Shown here: in pieces, positions 1 through 6,185 of the stretch
Layout of the letters: each line of letters starts with the position of its first letter
Position numbering within the stretch: the stretch's first letter is position 1
Source: a virus
DNA: 20,037 nucleotides
Direction: 5' to 3' (one strand)
IMG/VR virus record: IMGVR_UViG_3300043331_000816
Location: 1 to 20,037 of that record
The notes under the pieces: model-generated
What the model was told of the DNA's origin: nothing
The model's database searches: none
The model's input: only the letters and a program-made list of their open reading frames with translations
Translations under genes and position numbers: made by a program

Positions 1-2
1 AT

Positions 3-386
3 GGGTGGTTCCAGCGTCGGGGCGTCAACATCACCTGGCACCTGGACGGGCTGCCGGCCCGGACCGCGTCCGCCGGCGTCGCCCCGGCGATCCCCGCGCA
101 GTCCTACGGCGCGTTCACGCCGGGCGGGGCGGTCGCCGCGTTCCCCGCCTCGATCGAGGCGCTCCTGTGGGTCGAGGGCGACATGCTGCACCTCGACGGC
201 GGAACCCTCGACCTCGGCGTCGTCCGCGACTCCACCCTGAACGGGCGCAACGAGTACAAGACGTTCTCCGAATCGTGGGAGGGCGTCGCGCACCGGGGCG
301 TCGAGGCGATCCGGGGCGTCGTCACCACGGCGCCGCTCGGGATGGTCGCCGGCACCGTCGACACCGCCGCCGCGATCGCCGCCTGA
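3..386 (+). CDS. Major capsid protein, C-terminal part (5' end outside window)
   Basis: The frame is open from the window edge to a TGA at 384-386, giving about 127 C-terminal residues of an HK97-fold-type shell protein. Motifs typical of actinophage major capsid proteins are visible: 'GRLNV'-like residues near the start (RRGVNITWHLDGL), then 'LHLDGGTLDLGVVRDSTLN' and an 'EYKTFSESWEGVAHRG' helix, ending in an Ala-rich tail. This C-terminal segment usually forms part of the axial domain and spine contacts of the capsomer. The scaffold, protease, portal and terminase genes expected upstream are not in the window. A perfect GC-rich hairpin follows the stop. The assignment rests on remembered family motifs, not on a search. 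Confidence 0.88.
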   Translation, partial: GWFQRRGVNITWHLDGLPARTASAGVAPAIPAQSYGAFTPGGAVAAFPASIEALLWVEGDMLHLDGGTLDLGVVRDSTLNGRNEYKTFSESWEGVAHRGVEAIRGVVTTAPLGMVAGTVDTAAAIAA

Positions 387-395
387 CCGCGTCCC

Positions 396-428
396 CCCGC
401 CCCGCCCGGCAGCCCCGGGCGGGGCGGG
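396..428 (+). terminator. Perfect 14-bp GC hairpin after the capsid gene
   Basis: Bases 396-409 (CCCGCCCCGCCCGG) are exactly complementary to 415-428, leaving a 5-base loop. The hairpin starts 10 bases after the capsid stop and ends 33 bases before the next GTG. There is no U-tract, which is common for hairpins in high-GC phages. It could be a partial terminator, lowering expression of genes after the capsid, or a 3' mRNA stabiliser for the abundant capsid message. The structure is directly visible; the function is inferred. Confidence 0.7.
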
Positions 429-461
429 TGACCCGGTCCCCCTGATCGCGAGGAGTTGCCC

Positions 462-1298
462 GTGCTGACCCGAGTCGTCGCCCCGAGGGCGACCGTCCCC
501 GTTCACTCCCTGATCCGTGCCGCCGTGACCAACCTCGACGGCGAGGTCGGGTGGGAGCGGGGGCTCGCCTACGCGCCCGAGTCCCCCGGCGGGTACCGGG
601 CGTTCGCCGCCTGCACCGACGCCGAGTACGACGACGAGGGCACCGGCCCGACGCCGGTCGTCGAGTACCGGCCGTGGGACCTCCAGGTGATACACCCCTG
701 TCACTCGACGTTCGGGCTCGACGAGGTCCAGCTCGACGCCGAGCTGACCCGGGCGATGGACACCGTCGAGTCGTTCGCGATCGCCCGCGAGCTGTGGCAG
801 GGCGACCTCACCCGCGCGGCGGAGACCGCCGGCGACGTGGACACCGCGAACCTGTCCCTCGTCGGCTCCGACCCGACCGTCCTCGCCGCCGGGGCGCCGC
901 AGTCCCCGAAAGCCGCCCTCGGGCTGCTCCAGGCCGCCGCTGGCCGCGCCCTCCGGGGACAGCAGGTGTACGTCCACGCCGCCCCCGAGGTCGAGCCGTT
1001 CCTGCCCGACCTCACCCGCGACGGGAACCTGCTCACCACGCGACGCGGGAACCTCGTCGTCTCCGACGCCGGGTACCCGAACACGGCGCCCGGCGGAGCC
1101 GACGCCGCCGACGGCGTCGGGTGGCTGTACGCGACCGGCCCGGTCGTCGTCCGCCGCTCCCCGATCGAGCGGGTCGGGATCGGCGAGGGCGCCCTCGACC
1201 CGGCGACGAACACGCTCGACCTCCGGGCGACCCGCGTCGTCGCCGCAACGTTCGACCGTGCCGCCCTGTTCGCCGTCGCCGTCGACCTGACCGCCTGA
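462..1298 (+). CDS. Conserved head-module protein downstream of the major capsid gene
   Basis: This 278-residue protein is encoded right after the capsid gene. I chose GTG 462 because AGGAG at 451-455 lies 6 bases upstream; the in-frame TTG at 456 abuts that Shine-Dalgarno and is unlikely. The protein resembles a class of actinophage proteins found at this position, with a 'WDLQVIHPCHSTFG' segment, a long helix containing 'VESFAIARELWQGDL' (about residues 100-115), and a C-terminal half rich in beta-type sequence (GNLVVSDAGYPNT, WLYATGPVVVRRSP). No catalytic motif or membrane segment is seen. Possible roles are a minor capsid, pentamer or decoration subunit. I recognise the genomic context but not a proven function. 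Confidence 0.75.
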   Translation: MLTRVVAPRATVPVHSLIRAAVTNLDGEVGWERGLAYAPESPGGYRAFAACTDAEYDDEGTGPTPVVEYRPWDLQVIHPCHSTFGLDEVQLDAELTRAMDTVESFAIARELWQGDLTRAAETAGDVDTANLSLVGSDPTVLAAGAPQSPKAALGLLQAAAGRALRGQQVYVHAAPEVEPFLPDLTRDGNLLTTRRGNLVVSDAGYPNTAPGGADAADGVGWLYATGPVVVRRSPIERVGIGEGALDPATNTLDLRATRVVAATFDRAALFAVAVDLTA

Positions 1299-1316
1299 TC
1301 CGATAGGAGTTCCACC

Positions 1317-1973
1317 GTGCCGCAGAAGTCCGGGAGCGTGTTCGCGCTCGGGATGCGTGTCGTCCGCCTCGCCCCGAACGGCGCCCCGCTCGTCGGCGCC
1401 GACAACGCGTACGAGACCGACAACCTCGTCCGCCTCGATTTCACGATGAACTACCGGGAAGGCGAGGAGAAGGAACGCGTCAACGGCGCCGGCCGCGCCT
1501 GCCTGTACTACAAGGCTCCCGACACCGTCCGGGGGCTCACTATCGACGCCCTGGAGTTGTGCTACCAGGAGCCGGAGCTGGAGGAGTTCCTCAACGCCGG
1601 CGACGTGCTCGTCAACGGTGAAGGCGACGCGATCGGCTACGCCGCCCCCGAGGTCGGGTCCGTCGTCTCCGGGAACGGCGTCGGGATCGAGCTGTGGTCC
1701 TCGGCGATCACCGACGACGGCGTCGCCGACGAGTACCCGTACATCCGGTGGCTCCTCCCCCGCGAGAAGCTCCGCGAGACCGGGACCCGGTCGATCGGCG
1801 GGGACCCGCTCGCAATCTCGTACGAGGGCACCGGGCAGCAGAACCCGAACTACGGGAACGGTCCGATGAACGACTGGACGTACGAGTCGTCGCGCGTGTT
1901 CCAGTGGTACTACGTGGACGCGATGCCGACCCTCGCGAACGGGCTCGTCGCCGTCCCGCCGGCCGCGCCGTAA
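1317..1973 (+). CDS. Probable major tail (tube) protein
   Basis: This 218-residue protein starts at GTG 1317, with TAGGAGT at 1304-1310 as a good ribosome-binding site. The sequence has the pattern of siphovirus tail-tube subunits: an N-terminal 'RVVRLAPNGAPLVG' strand, a 'LVRLDFTMNYREGEEKERVN' segment, acidic 'ALELCYQEPELEEFL', and a C-terminal 'NPNYGNGPMNDWTYES' segment resembling the end of many actinophage major tail proteins. The tube subunit stacks on the tape measure to form the tail. Its location is odd: it precedes the connector genes, whereas the major tail gene normally sits just before the chaperones. No other tube candidate exists in the window. Alternatively it could be a second capsid or decoration protein. 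Confidence 0.6.
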   Translation: MPQKSGSVFALGMRVVRLAPNGAPLVGADNAYETDNLVRLDFTMNYREGEEKERVNGAGRACLYYKAPDTVRGLTIDALELCYQEPELEEFLNAGDVLVNGEGDAIGYAAPEVGSVVSGNGVGIELWSSAITDDGVADEYPYIRWLLPREKLRETGTRSIGGDPLAISYEGTGQQNPNYGNGPMNDWTYESSRVFQWYYVDAMPTLANGLVAVPPAAP

Positions 1974-1976
1974 CCG

Positions 1977-2669
1977 GTGGCGCTCGCACCGTGGGCGACC
2001 GTCGACGACCTGCCGGCCGGGCGCCCCGAGCTGCCCGGGGGCGACGAGGAATGGCAGCTCTACCTCCTCGCCGCCTCCGAGGTCCTGCACGCCCTCACGG
2101 GCCGGCGGTACGCGGGCGTCCGGGAACGCGCCGTCGAGCTGTACGCGCCCCCCTCATGCGGGGGCGACCCGTGCCGCGCCTGCCGGGTGCGTTCCGTCCG
2201 CCTGCCGAACCGTCCCGTCGTCGAGCTGCTCGCCGTCCGCACACCCGCAGGTGACCCGCTGCCCGTCGCGGACTACCGGATCGGCCGGGGCGGGTACCTG
2301 GAGGCTCACGCGCCCGGCGCCCGGATGCCGACCTGCTCGTCGCCGCTCCGGCTCCGGTACCGGCATGGGCGGGCGCCGTCCGACGCCGGCCGGGTCCACG
2401 CCGCCCAGCTCGCCGACGCGCTCGGGCGAGCCCGCCTCGACCCGGACTCGTCGCCGCTGCCCGGCACCGTGACGCAGATCGTCCGGCAGGGCGTCACGTT
2501 CACGCAGCAGGCCGCGTCCACCCTGATCGCCGCCGGGCAGACCGGGCTCGTACCCGTCGACCTGTGGGTCGCCTCGGCGAACCCGTCCGGCTCCCGCCGC
2601 CCGTCGCGCTCGTGGTCTCCTGACACCGAGGCGAGGTACTACCCGCTCCCGATCGAGGAGGTCCCGTGA
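1977..2669 (+). CDS. Head-to-tail adaptor protein
   Basis: This 230-residue protein starts at GTG 1977, three bases after the preceding stop. It matches the actinophage head-to-tail adaptor pattern (HK97 gp6 / SPP1 gp15-like, the ring below the portal): an N-terminal 'ATVDDLP' and 'LLAASEVLHALTGRRYAG' helical part, a central Cys cluster (CGGDPCRACRV), 'VRLPNRPVVELLAV' strands, and near the end 'VRQGVTF', 'TGLVPVDLWVASANP' and 'RSWSPD'. The last motifs are very characteristic of this family. Its stop overlaps the next GTG by four bases (GTGA), suggesting coupled translation within the connector operon. Confidence 0.85.
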   Translation: MALAPWATVDDLPAGRPELPGGDEEWQLYLLAASEVLHALTGRRYAGVRERAVELYAPPSCGGDPCRACRVRSVRLPNRPVVELLAVRTPAGDPLPVADYRIGRGGYLEAHAPGARMPTCSSPLRLRYRHGRAPSDAGRVHAAQLADALGRARLDPDSSPLPGTVTQIVRQGVTFTQQAASTLIAAGQTGLVPVDLWVASANPSGSRRPSRSWSPDTEARYYPLPIEEVP

Positions 2670-3397
2670 CCCTGCTCCTGCTCCTGCTCGCCGCGCTGCT
2701 GCTGCCGGCGAGGTCGTTCGACCCGTTCCGTCCCGCCCTGCCCGCGTTCCCCCGCTCCCGCCTCGCCCGGACCGGGCTCGACGAGGACACCGTCGACCGG
2801 CTCGCGTCGGAGTTCGACGCCCTCGATGCCCGGCGTCGCGTCGAGTTCCGCCGGTTCGTGTCCGCGCACTCCGACGACGCGATCCGCGACCGGTTCGCCG
2901 AGGGCGTCCAGGGCGTCGAGCAGCCCGAGCAGCCCGCCGAGCCGACGCCGGCGCCGTCATACGAGGAGCTGAACGCCCTCACCGTCGACGAGCTGGAGGA
3001 CCGGCTCCGCGAGTGGAACGAGACGCACCCGCAGCAGCACCTCGCGATCGCCGGCCGGAAGGGCGAGAAGATCGGCCGCCTCCTCGACGCGTACGAACAG
3101 GAGGCGTCCGGGCAGCTCGCCGCCGCACCCGTCGAGGTCTCCGAGCCCGTCCAGGTCGCGACCGCCGGCACCGAACAGCCGACCGGCGGGACGACGACCG
3201 CCGCCGACGCGGTCCTCGCGACCGCCCCGACCGCGACGACGCCCGAGGGCACCCCGGAGACCGCCCCCGCCGCGCCCGTGGCGCCCGCCGGGACCGTCGA
3301 GTCCCCCGGCGCCCCCGCAGGCGCTCCAGCGCCCGCACAGACCCCCGGAGCCGAGCCCGGCTCCGGAGTTGCCCCGTCCACCTCGACCCCGGAGTGA
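2666..3397 (+). CDS. Connector-region protein with SAP/Rho-N-like domain and Pro/Ala/Thr tail
   Basis: This 243-residue protein starts at GTG 2666, overlapping the previous stop. Residues 1-13 are almost all Leu/Ala (MTLLLLLLAALLLPAR), like a short membrane anchor or signal sequence. The middle, about residues 94-140, reads 'EELNALTVDELEDRL', then a hydrophilic loop and 'GRKGEKIGRLLDAYEQ'. That two-helix pattern resembles SAP, HeH or Rho N-terminal nucleic-acid-binding domains. From about residue 150 the protein is low complexity, rich in Ala, Pro, Thr and Glu. A nucleic-acid-binding or linker role at the neck is a guess from position and domain shape. The exact function is unknown. Confidence 0.7.
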   Translation: MTLLLLLLAALLLPARSFDPFRPALPAFPRSRLARTGLDEDTVDRLASEFDALDARRRVEFRRFVSAHSDDAIRDRFAEGVQGVEQPEQPAEPTPAPSYEELNALTVDELEDRLREWNETHPQQHLAIAGRKGEKIGRLLDAYEQEASGQLAAAPVEVSEPVQVATAGTEQPTGGTTTAADAVLATAPTATTPEGTPETAPAAPVAPAGTVESPGAPAGAPAPAQTPGAEPGSGVAPSTSTPE

Positions 3398-3399
3398 CC

Positions 3400-3600
3400 A
3401 TGCCCGCCGAACCGCAGCGCGTCGAACTGTCCAACGATCCAGCTGACTACCTCACCGGCCCGACCTCCGGCGACAACGCCACCGAGGGCGGGACCACGAA
3501 AGACGGTGCCGTCGCCCTGTTCCGGTCCGAGACCGCCGTCCGGCCGGTCCAGCAGTCCAACGAGGGCGAGTCGAGCAGCTCCGGCTCCTCCGGGTCCTGA
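3400..3600 (+). CDS. Small hypothetical connector-region protein
   Basis: This 66-residue protein starts at ATG 3400, with GGAG at 3391-3394 five bases before it. An in-frame GTG at 3394 overlapping the previous stop is an alternative start. The sequence is hydrophilic and ends in a Ser/Gly run (SSSSGSSGS). No domain is recognised. It sits between two connector genes, with two bases between its stop and the next GTG, so it is probably co-expressed with them. It could be a small virion or decoration protein; that is inference from position only. Confidence 0.6.
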   Translation: MPAEPQRVELSNDPADYLTGPTSGDNATEGGTTKDGAVALFRSETAVRPVQQSNEGESSSSGSSGS

Positions 3601-3602
3601 CC

Positions 3603-4172
3603 GTGGCGCTCCCGCGCGGCAGCGGACCGCCGAGCCCGGCCGCTGTCGCGCGGGCGCTCCTCGGCGCCGTCGTCGACTACTACGCCGCCCACGCCGATGA
3701 CGAGGTCGACCCGCCCGTCCCCCTGCCCGAGCGCCGGTTCGTCGCCGGCGGGGAGCCGCGCGTCGTCGCGTGGGACCTGGAGGTCGGGCAGGTCCACGTC
3801 GCGTACGAGCGCACATTCCGCGCCCTGGACCCGGCGACGCCGCCCGGGAACGTCCGCGCCCCCCGCCGCGACCCGGCGAACCGAGGCGTCGCCGTCCGCT
3901 CCCTGACCCTGGAGGTTCAGGTCGTCCGGCCCGCCCCCGGGCTCGGGCAGCTCCGTACCCTCCCGACCGAGGACGAACTCGACCGGCACGGGCACGCGAT
4001 CGGGCTCGACCTGCACCACCTCGCCCGCGCCGTCACCGAGGCCGCCCTCGCCGGGCACCTCACCCGGGAGACCGTCGGGGAGGCGCGGATCGACCTCGGC
4101 GACGCCGTCACCCTCGGACCGTCCGGGAAGGTCGCCGGCGTCGGGCAGGCAGTGACCGTCCCCCTCCTGTAG
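3603..4172 (+). CDS. Probable tail terminator protein
   Basis: This 189-residue protein starts at GTG 3603 without an evident Shine-Dalgarno, presumably by coupling to the preceding gene. The pattern matches actinophage tail terminator (gpU/gp17-like) proteins: an N-terminal 'VARALLGAVVDYYAAH' helix, 'VPLPERRFVAGGEPRVVAWDLEVGQ', a 'SLTLEVQVVRPAPGL' strand, a helical middle with 'HAIGLDLHHLARAV', and a C-terminal 'GPSGKVAGVGQAVTVPLL', where family members often read 'GPxGGLAGxxxxV'. The terminator ring caps the finished tail tube and joins it to the head. A head-tail stopper is the main alternative. Confidence 0.68.
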   Translation: MALPRGSGPPSPAAVARALLGAVVDYYAAHADDEVDPPVPLPERRFVAGGEPRVVAWDLEVGQVHVAYERTFRALDPATPPGNVRAPRRDPANRGVAVRSLTLEVQVVRPAPGLGQLRTLPTEDELDRHGHAIGLDLHHLARAVTEAALAGHLTRETVGEARIDLGDAVTLGPSGKVAGVGQAVTVPLL

Positions 4173-4181
4173 GAGTTCCCC

Positions 4182-4505
4182 GTGCCCCGAGGAAACGGCG
4201 TCGGCGTCCGCGTGTCCCCTGACTCGTACGCCGTGATCGACCCGGACGCCCTCCGGAAGTACGTCCGAGGCGGAGGCGGACCCGTGATCGCCGACCTCAC
4301 CCGCCGGGCGGGAAACGTCCAGGCCGGCGCCCGGCAGCAGGTCGGGAAGCGGACCCGGCGCCTGGAGCGGTCGATCGTCAAACGCCCCGGCGTCGACTCC
4401 CGGGGACCGTTCGTCGACGTGGTGACCGAGGGCGTCCGGTACGCACAGTTCCACCACGACCTGAACCCGTACCTCACCGACAACCTGCACCGCGCGGGGC
4501 GCTGA
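4182..4505 (+). CDS. HK97 gp10-like neck/tail-completion protein
   Basis: This 107-residue protein starts at GTG 4182. Its AGGAG Shine-Dalgarno overlaps the stop codon of the preceding gene. The helix 'LTRRAGNVQAGARQQVGKRT', followed by 'RLERSIVKR', then 'VDVVTEGVRYAQFHHDLNP' and a terminal 'YLTDNLHRA', is the standard plan of HK97 gp10-like proteins, in which the Tyr-Ala-xx-xx-His segment before the C-terminal helix is conserved. These proteins act in head-tail joining or tail completion. It is the last gene of the connector block before a 49-residue gene and a terminator. Confidence in the family is high; the exact role is less certain. Confidence 0.8.
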   Translation: MPRGNGVGVRVSPDSYAVIDPDALRKYVRGGGGPVIADLTRRAGNVQAGARQQVGKRTRRLERSIVKRPGVDSRGPFVDVVTEGVRYAQFHHDLNPYLTDNLHRAGR

Positions 4506-4533
4506 CGGAGGACACTGGACGGCGTCGACGAGG

Positions 4534-4545
4534 GGAGGTTCCTCC
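4534..4545 (+). promoter_or_regulatory. Self-complementary Shine-Dalgarno of the 49-residue gene
   Basis: GGAGG at 4534-4538 is directly followed, after TT, by CCTCC at 4541-4545, immediately before ATG 4547. The ribosome-binding site can therefore pair with itself as GGAG/CTCC around a 4-base loop, which could limit translation. The spacing of GGAGG to ATG is 8 bases. The complementarity is visible; regulation is inferred. Confidence 0.4.
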
Positions 4546-4546
4546 G

Positions 4547-4696
4547 ATGCCCGGACACGACCACGGCGCCTCGATCGCGAACCCGAAGGTCTATGAGGCC
4601 CTCCGGAAACGAGGACTGTCCAAGGAACGCGCCGCGAAGATCAGCAACGCCGCGAAGCGCGGCAAGGGCGCGAAGCGCGGCGGACGGCACCGGTAA
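4547..4696 (+). CDS. Small basic protein, NPxxYExLRxxGxSKxxAAxISN family
   Basis: This 49-residue ORF starts at ATG 4547 and stops at TAA 4694-4696. It begins MPGHDHGASI, then reads 'NPKVYEALRKRGLSKERAA' and 'KISNAAKRGK', and ends in a Lys/Arg/Gly-rich tail. Short bacterial and phage proteins with the same pattern are common; from memory they are grouped as DUF7218, with unknown function. The basic tail would suit nucleic-acid binding. It has a strong Shine-Dalgarno and lies directly before a terminator hairpin, so it is the last gene of the head/connector transcript. The coding assignment is well supported by the family pattern despite the short length. Confidence 0.75.
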   Translation: MPGHDHGASIANPKVYEALRKRGLSKERAAKISNAAKRGKGAKRGGRHR

Positions 4697-4701
4697 CGCA
4701 C

Positions 4702-4735
4702 GAGGAGCCCGCACCCTCCCGGGTACGGGCTCCTC
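4702..4735 (+). terminator. Terminator hairpin ending the head/connector operon
   Basis: GAGGAGCCCG at 4702-4711 pairs perfectly with CGGGCTCCTC at 4726-4735. After one mismatch, ACCC at 4713-4716 pairs with GGGT at 4721-4724 around a 4-base loop. It begins 5 bases after a stop codon and lies between convergent transcription units, the classic position for a terminator. Confidence 0.8.
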
Positions 4736-4755
4736 CGCGCGTCGGGCGCGCCCCC

Positions 4756-4794
4756 CCGGTCGCCTCGTTCGCCGCCCGCTACCGGGGCGACCGG
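4756..4794 (-). terminator. Hairpin downstream of the minus-strand cassette
   Basis: CCGGTCGCC at 4756-4764 is complementary to GGCGACCGG at 4786-4794, with a further pairable stretch inside (4765-4767 with 4783-4785). It lies 27 bases beyond the stop of the minus-strand gene ending at 4822, so it could end that transcript. With the hairpin at 4702-4735 it forms a back-to-back pair between convergent genes. Confidence 0.55.
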
Positions 4795-4821
4795 CCGCGT
4801 CCGGCTCACCTTGTCGCGACC

Positions 4822-5058
4822 CTAGCCCGGGCCGGGACAGCCCCGCACATTGCATCCCCGGAATCGGCCGTGCGGGCAGCGTGGGGCGAACACCCGGTAC
4901 ACGCCCGGTCGCTGCTCGACGACCGGCCGTTCCCGGCTCGGCTCCGAATCGTCGACGGCGACCGGGACCGGGATCGGGGGCGTGTGCTGCCGGGCCGGCG
5001 AGTACAGCACGAACCGCGACCCGTCCCGCCGGTACAGAGGCTCCTCGACGACCGTCAC
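4822..5058 (-). CDS. Small Cys-rich hypothetical protein
   Basis: This 78-residue minus-strand gene starts with GTG at 5058-5056, overlapping the stop of the upstream gene in a GTGA arrangement, and stops at TAG (4824-4822). The N-terminal part has strand-like segments (YRRDGSRFVLYSPARQ, RPGVYRVFAPR). The last 15 or so residues contain C-P-H-x5-C-x4-C (CPHGRFRGCNVRGC), which could bind one zinc ion. No family is recognised. It is the last gene of a three-gene operon with a DNA-binding protein, so an accessory role to that regulator is possible. Confidence 0.65.
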   Translation of the reverse strand: MTVVEEPLYRRDGSRFVLYSPARQHTPPIPVPVAVDDSEPSRERPVVEQRPGVYRVFAPRCPHGRFRGCNVRGCPGPG

Positions 5059-5759
5059 TCCGTCACCTCCCCGGCGATCGCGTGAACGTGGACCCGCTGC
5101 CCGTCCCGACGGTCCTCCAGGCGCACGGCGAGCCCGCGCACCCGGACAAGGTCGGACAGGGCGCCGGACGCCTTCCCCTCCGTCCAGCCCGCGACCCGCG
5201 CCAGCTCGACGAGTGTCAGGCCGGCCGGGTGACGCCGCAGGTACTCCGCTGCGACCTGCCACACACGGCCGGTCGGCGCGGGCAGCTCGACGACCGGCGC
5301 CCGTCGGCCGGTCCTCGACGACCGCGACCGACCGTCGGCGCCCTCGACCCGCTCCGGTCCCGGGTCGAGCTTGCGGAGCGCCTCGTTCACCGCGTACGCG
5401 GACACGCCGAGGCGTTCCCGGATCGCCCGGGTCGCCGCGCCCTGCTCACGCATCGACCACACGAGCGCCTCCCGCTCGGCGACCGCCTCCGGCGAGCCCG
5501 TCAGGCGGAGCGCTTGGAGGTCCCCGAGCCACACCTCGACCGCCTCGTGCCACGAGGAGAACCCGGCCGTGAGGTGTGCCCCGGCCGCGCGGAGGCGGGC
5601 GAGCCGCTGGAGGGGGCGGGTCAGCTCGGCGCGGATCGCCGCGACCTCGGCGTCAATCTCGGCGAGCGTGAGGGGCTGAACGTAGTCCTCGACCGGGACC
5701 GCGCGGGCGACGGCGCCCCGCACGACGGCGAGGTCGACGACCTCGGCGAGCCCGTTCAC
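5055..5759 (-). CDS. Putative DNA-binding protein with HTH and winged-helix domains
   Basis: This 234-residue minus-strand protein starts at GTG 5759, overlapping the stop of the upstream gene by four bases. Residues about 30-65 form a charged amphipathic helix (LAEIDAEVAAIRAELTRPLQ). Residues 96-130 look like a helix-turn-helix of the resolvase/transposase type (EQGAATRAIRERLGVSAYAV, then NEALRKL). After a basic linker, residues 165-226 look like a winged helix (WQVAAEYLRRHPAGLTLVEL, then ARVAGWTEGKASGAL, then a 'GLAVRLEDRRDGQRVHVH' wing). Two DNA-binding folds suggest a transcription factor or DNA-organising protein. The 28-bp dyad upstream of the operon is a candidate target. Whether it is a repressor, activator or partition protein is not shown. 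Confidence 0.72.
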   Translation of the reverse strand: MNGLAEVVDLAVVRGAVARAVPVEDYVQPLTLAEIDAEVAAIRAELTRPLQRLARLRAAGAHLTAGFSSWHEAVEVWLGDLQALRLTGSPEAVAEREALVWSMREQGAATRAIRERLGVSAYAVNEALRKLDPGPERVEGADGRSRSSRTGRRAPVVELPAPTGRVWQVAAEYLRRHPAGLTLVELARVAGWTEGKASGALSDLVRVRGLAVRLEDRRDGQRVHVHAIAGEVTE

Positions 5760-6049
5760 AACACACCCGCCGCGCGAAGCTCGCGGGTGACCGCCTCGGC
5801 GGCGCGGCCGGGTGTCCCGTGCTGCTCGATCAGGTCGCGGGCGCTGCCGGGCCGGACGAGGACGACGAGGGTCCCGTCGTCGTCGCCGAGCAGCTCCTCG
5901 GCGTCGTCGATCGCCGCGAACGCCTCCAGGCGGGGGAGGTACCGGGCCGGTCCGACCGTGAGGTCGGCGAGGTCGAGGACGACCGCACCGGCGAGGCGGG
6001 TCGCCGCCGCCGCGAGGTCGGCCGCAGTGATGCGGGGGCGTGTGCTCAT
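5756..6049 (-). CDS. Hypothetical protein, first gene of minus-strand cassette
   Basis: This 97-residue protein starts at ATG 6049, with GAGGAAG just upstream on the minus strand. The sequence is Ala/Leu-rich and mainly helical: MSTRPRITAADLAAAATRLA, then strand-like 'GAVVLDLADLTV', an acidic 'DDAEELLGDDDGTLVVLVRP' segment, and a C-terminal helix 'GRAAEAVTRELRAAGVL'. No family is recognised. It leads the operon and its stop overlaps the start of the DNA-binding protein gene, so the two are translationally coupled and probably act together. Confidence 0.68.
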   Translation of the reverse strand: MSTRPRITAADLAAAATRLAGAVVLDLADLTVGPARYLPRLEAFAAIDDAEELLGDDDGTLVVLVRPGSARDLIEQHGTPGRAAEAVTRELRAAGVL

Positions 6050-6065
6050 GCTTCCTCATTCGGCA

Positions 6066-6074
6066 GGCGTGGGA
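6066..6074 (-). promoter_or_regulatory. TCCCACGCC start-associated motif, minus strand
   Basis: On the minus strand this reads TCCCACGCC within CGTCCCACGCCTGCC, 17 bases before ATG 6049. Nearly the same 15 bases (CGTCCCACGCCTACC) precede ATG 18624 on the plus strand. It lies between a candidate -10 and the start codon, that is in the 5' leader. Its function is unknown. Confidence 0.4.
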
Positions 6075-6092
6075 CGAACCTTTACCCGGGGG

Positions 6093-6098
6093 ATACTA
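6093..6098 (-). promoter_or_regulatory. Candidate -10 box for the minus-strand cassette
   Basis: On the minus strand this is TAGTAT, fitting the actinobacterial TANNNT -10 pattern. Transcription would begin about 7 bases downstream, leaving a short leader before ATG 6049. No good -35 hexamer is seen. It sits inside a small inverted repeat (ACTAG 6095-6099 / CTAGT 6109-6113). Confidence 0.35.
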
Positions 6099-6120
6099 GC
6101 CCCTCCCCCTAGTGAGTGAG

Positions 6121-6148
6121 GTCGACTGCTCGGGTCCGAGCGGTCGAC
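6121..6148. promoter_or_regulatory. 28-bp dyad, candidate operator between divergent genes
   Basis: GTCGAC (6121-6126) pairs with GTCGAC (6143-6148), and GCTCGG (6128-6133) with CCGAGC (6136-6141), around a central GT. The only imperfection is a T/G at 6127/6142. The dyad sits between the candidate -10 boxes of divergent transcription units, where a regulator could act on both. A hairpin in RNA is the alternative reading. The HTH protein encoded at 5055-5759 is an obvious candidate ligand, by inference. Confidence 0.5.
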
Positions 6149-6179
6149 GGCGTGTCGCCGCAACTCCCCGGGGGGCAAC

Positions 6180-6185
6180 TAACCT
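6180..6185 (+). promoter_or_regulatory. Candidate -10 box for a leaderless chaperone transcript
   Basis: TAACCT fits TANNNT and ends exactly 7 bases before GTG 6193, so the first transcribed base could be the start codon itself. No Shine-Dalgarno precedes GTG 6193; the sequence there is C-rich (CCTCCCCC). The same geometry occurs at 11760-11773. Confidence 0.4.

Noticed and set aside
456-461. TTG 456 as start of the head-module protein
   Set aside because: It directly abuts the AGGAG at 451-455, leaving no spacing; GTG 462 has a 6-base spacing.
2500-3816. 438-codon minus-strand open frame
   Set aside because: It is antisense to the adaptor, the SAP-like gene and the tail terminator. The translation is low-complexity Arg/Ser/Gly and has no credible start signal.
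5760-6059. N-terminal extension of the HTH protein to 6059
   Set aside because: It overlaps the 97-residue gene in another frame and translates to Arg/Pro-rich sequence; GTG 5759 gives a normal GTGA overlap.
4593-6119. 508-codon plus-strand open frame over the minus-strand cassette
   Set aside because: It is opposite three coupled minus-strand genes with recognisable helix-turn-helix patterns, whereas this frame gives Arg/Pro-rich sequence typical of shadows. It also crosses two hairpins.
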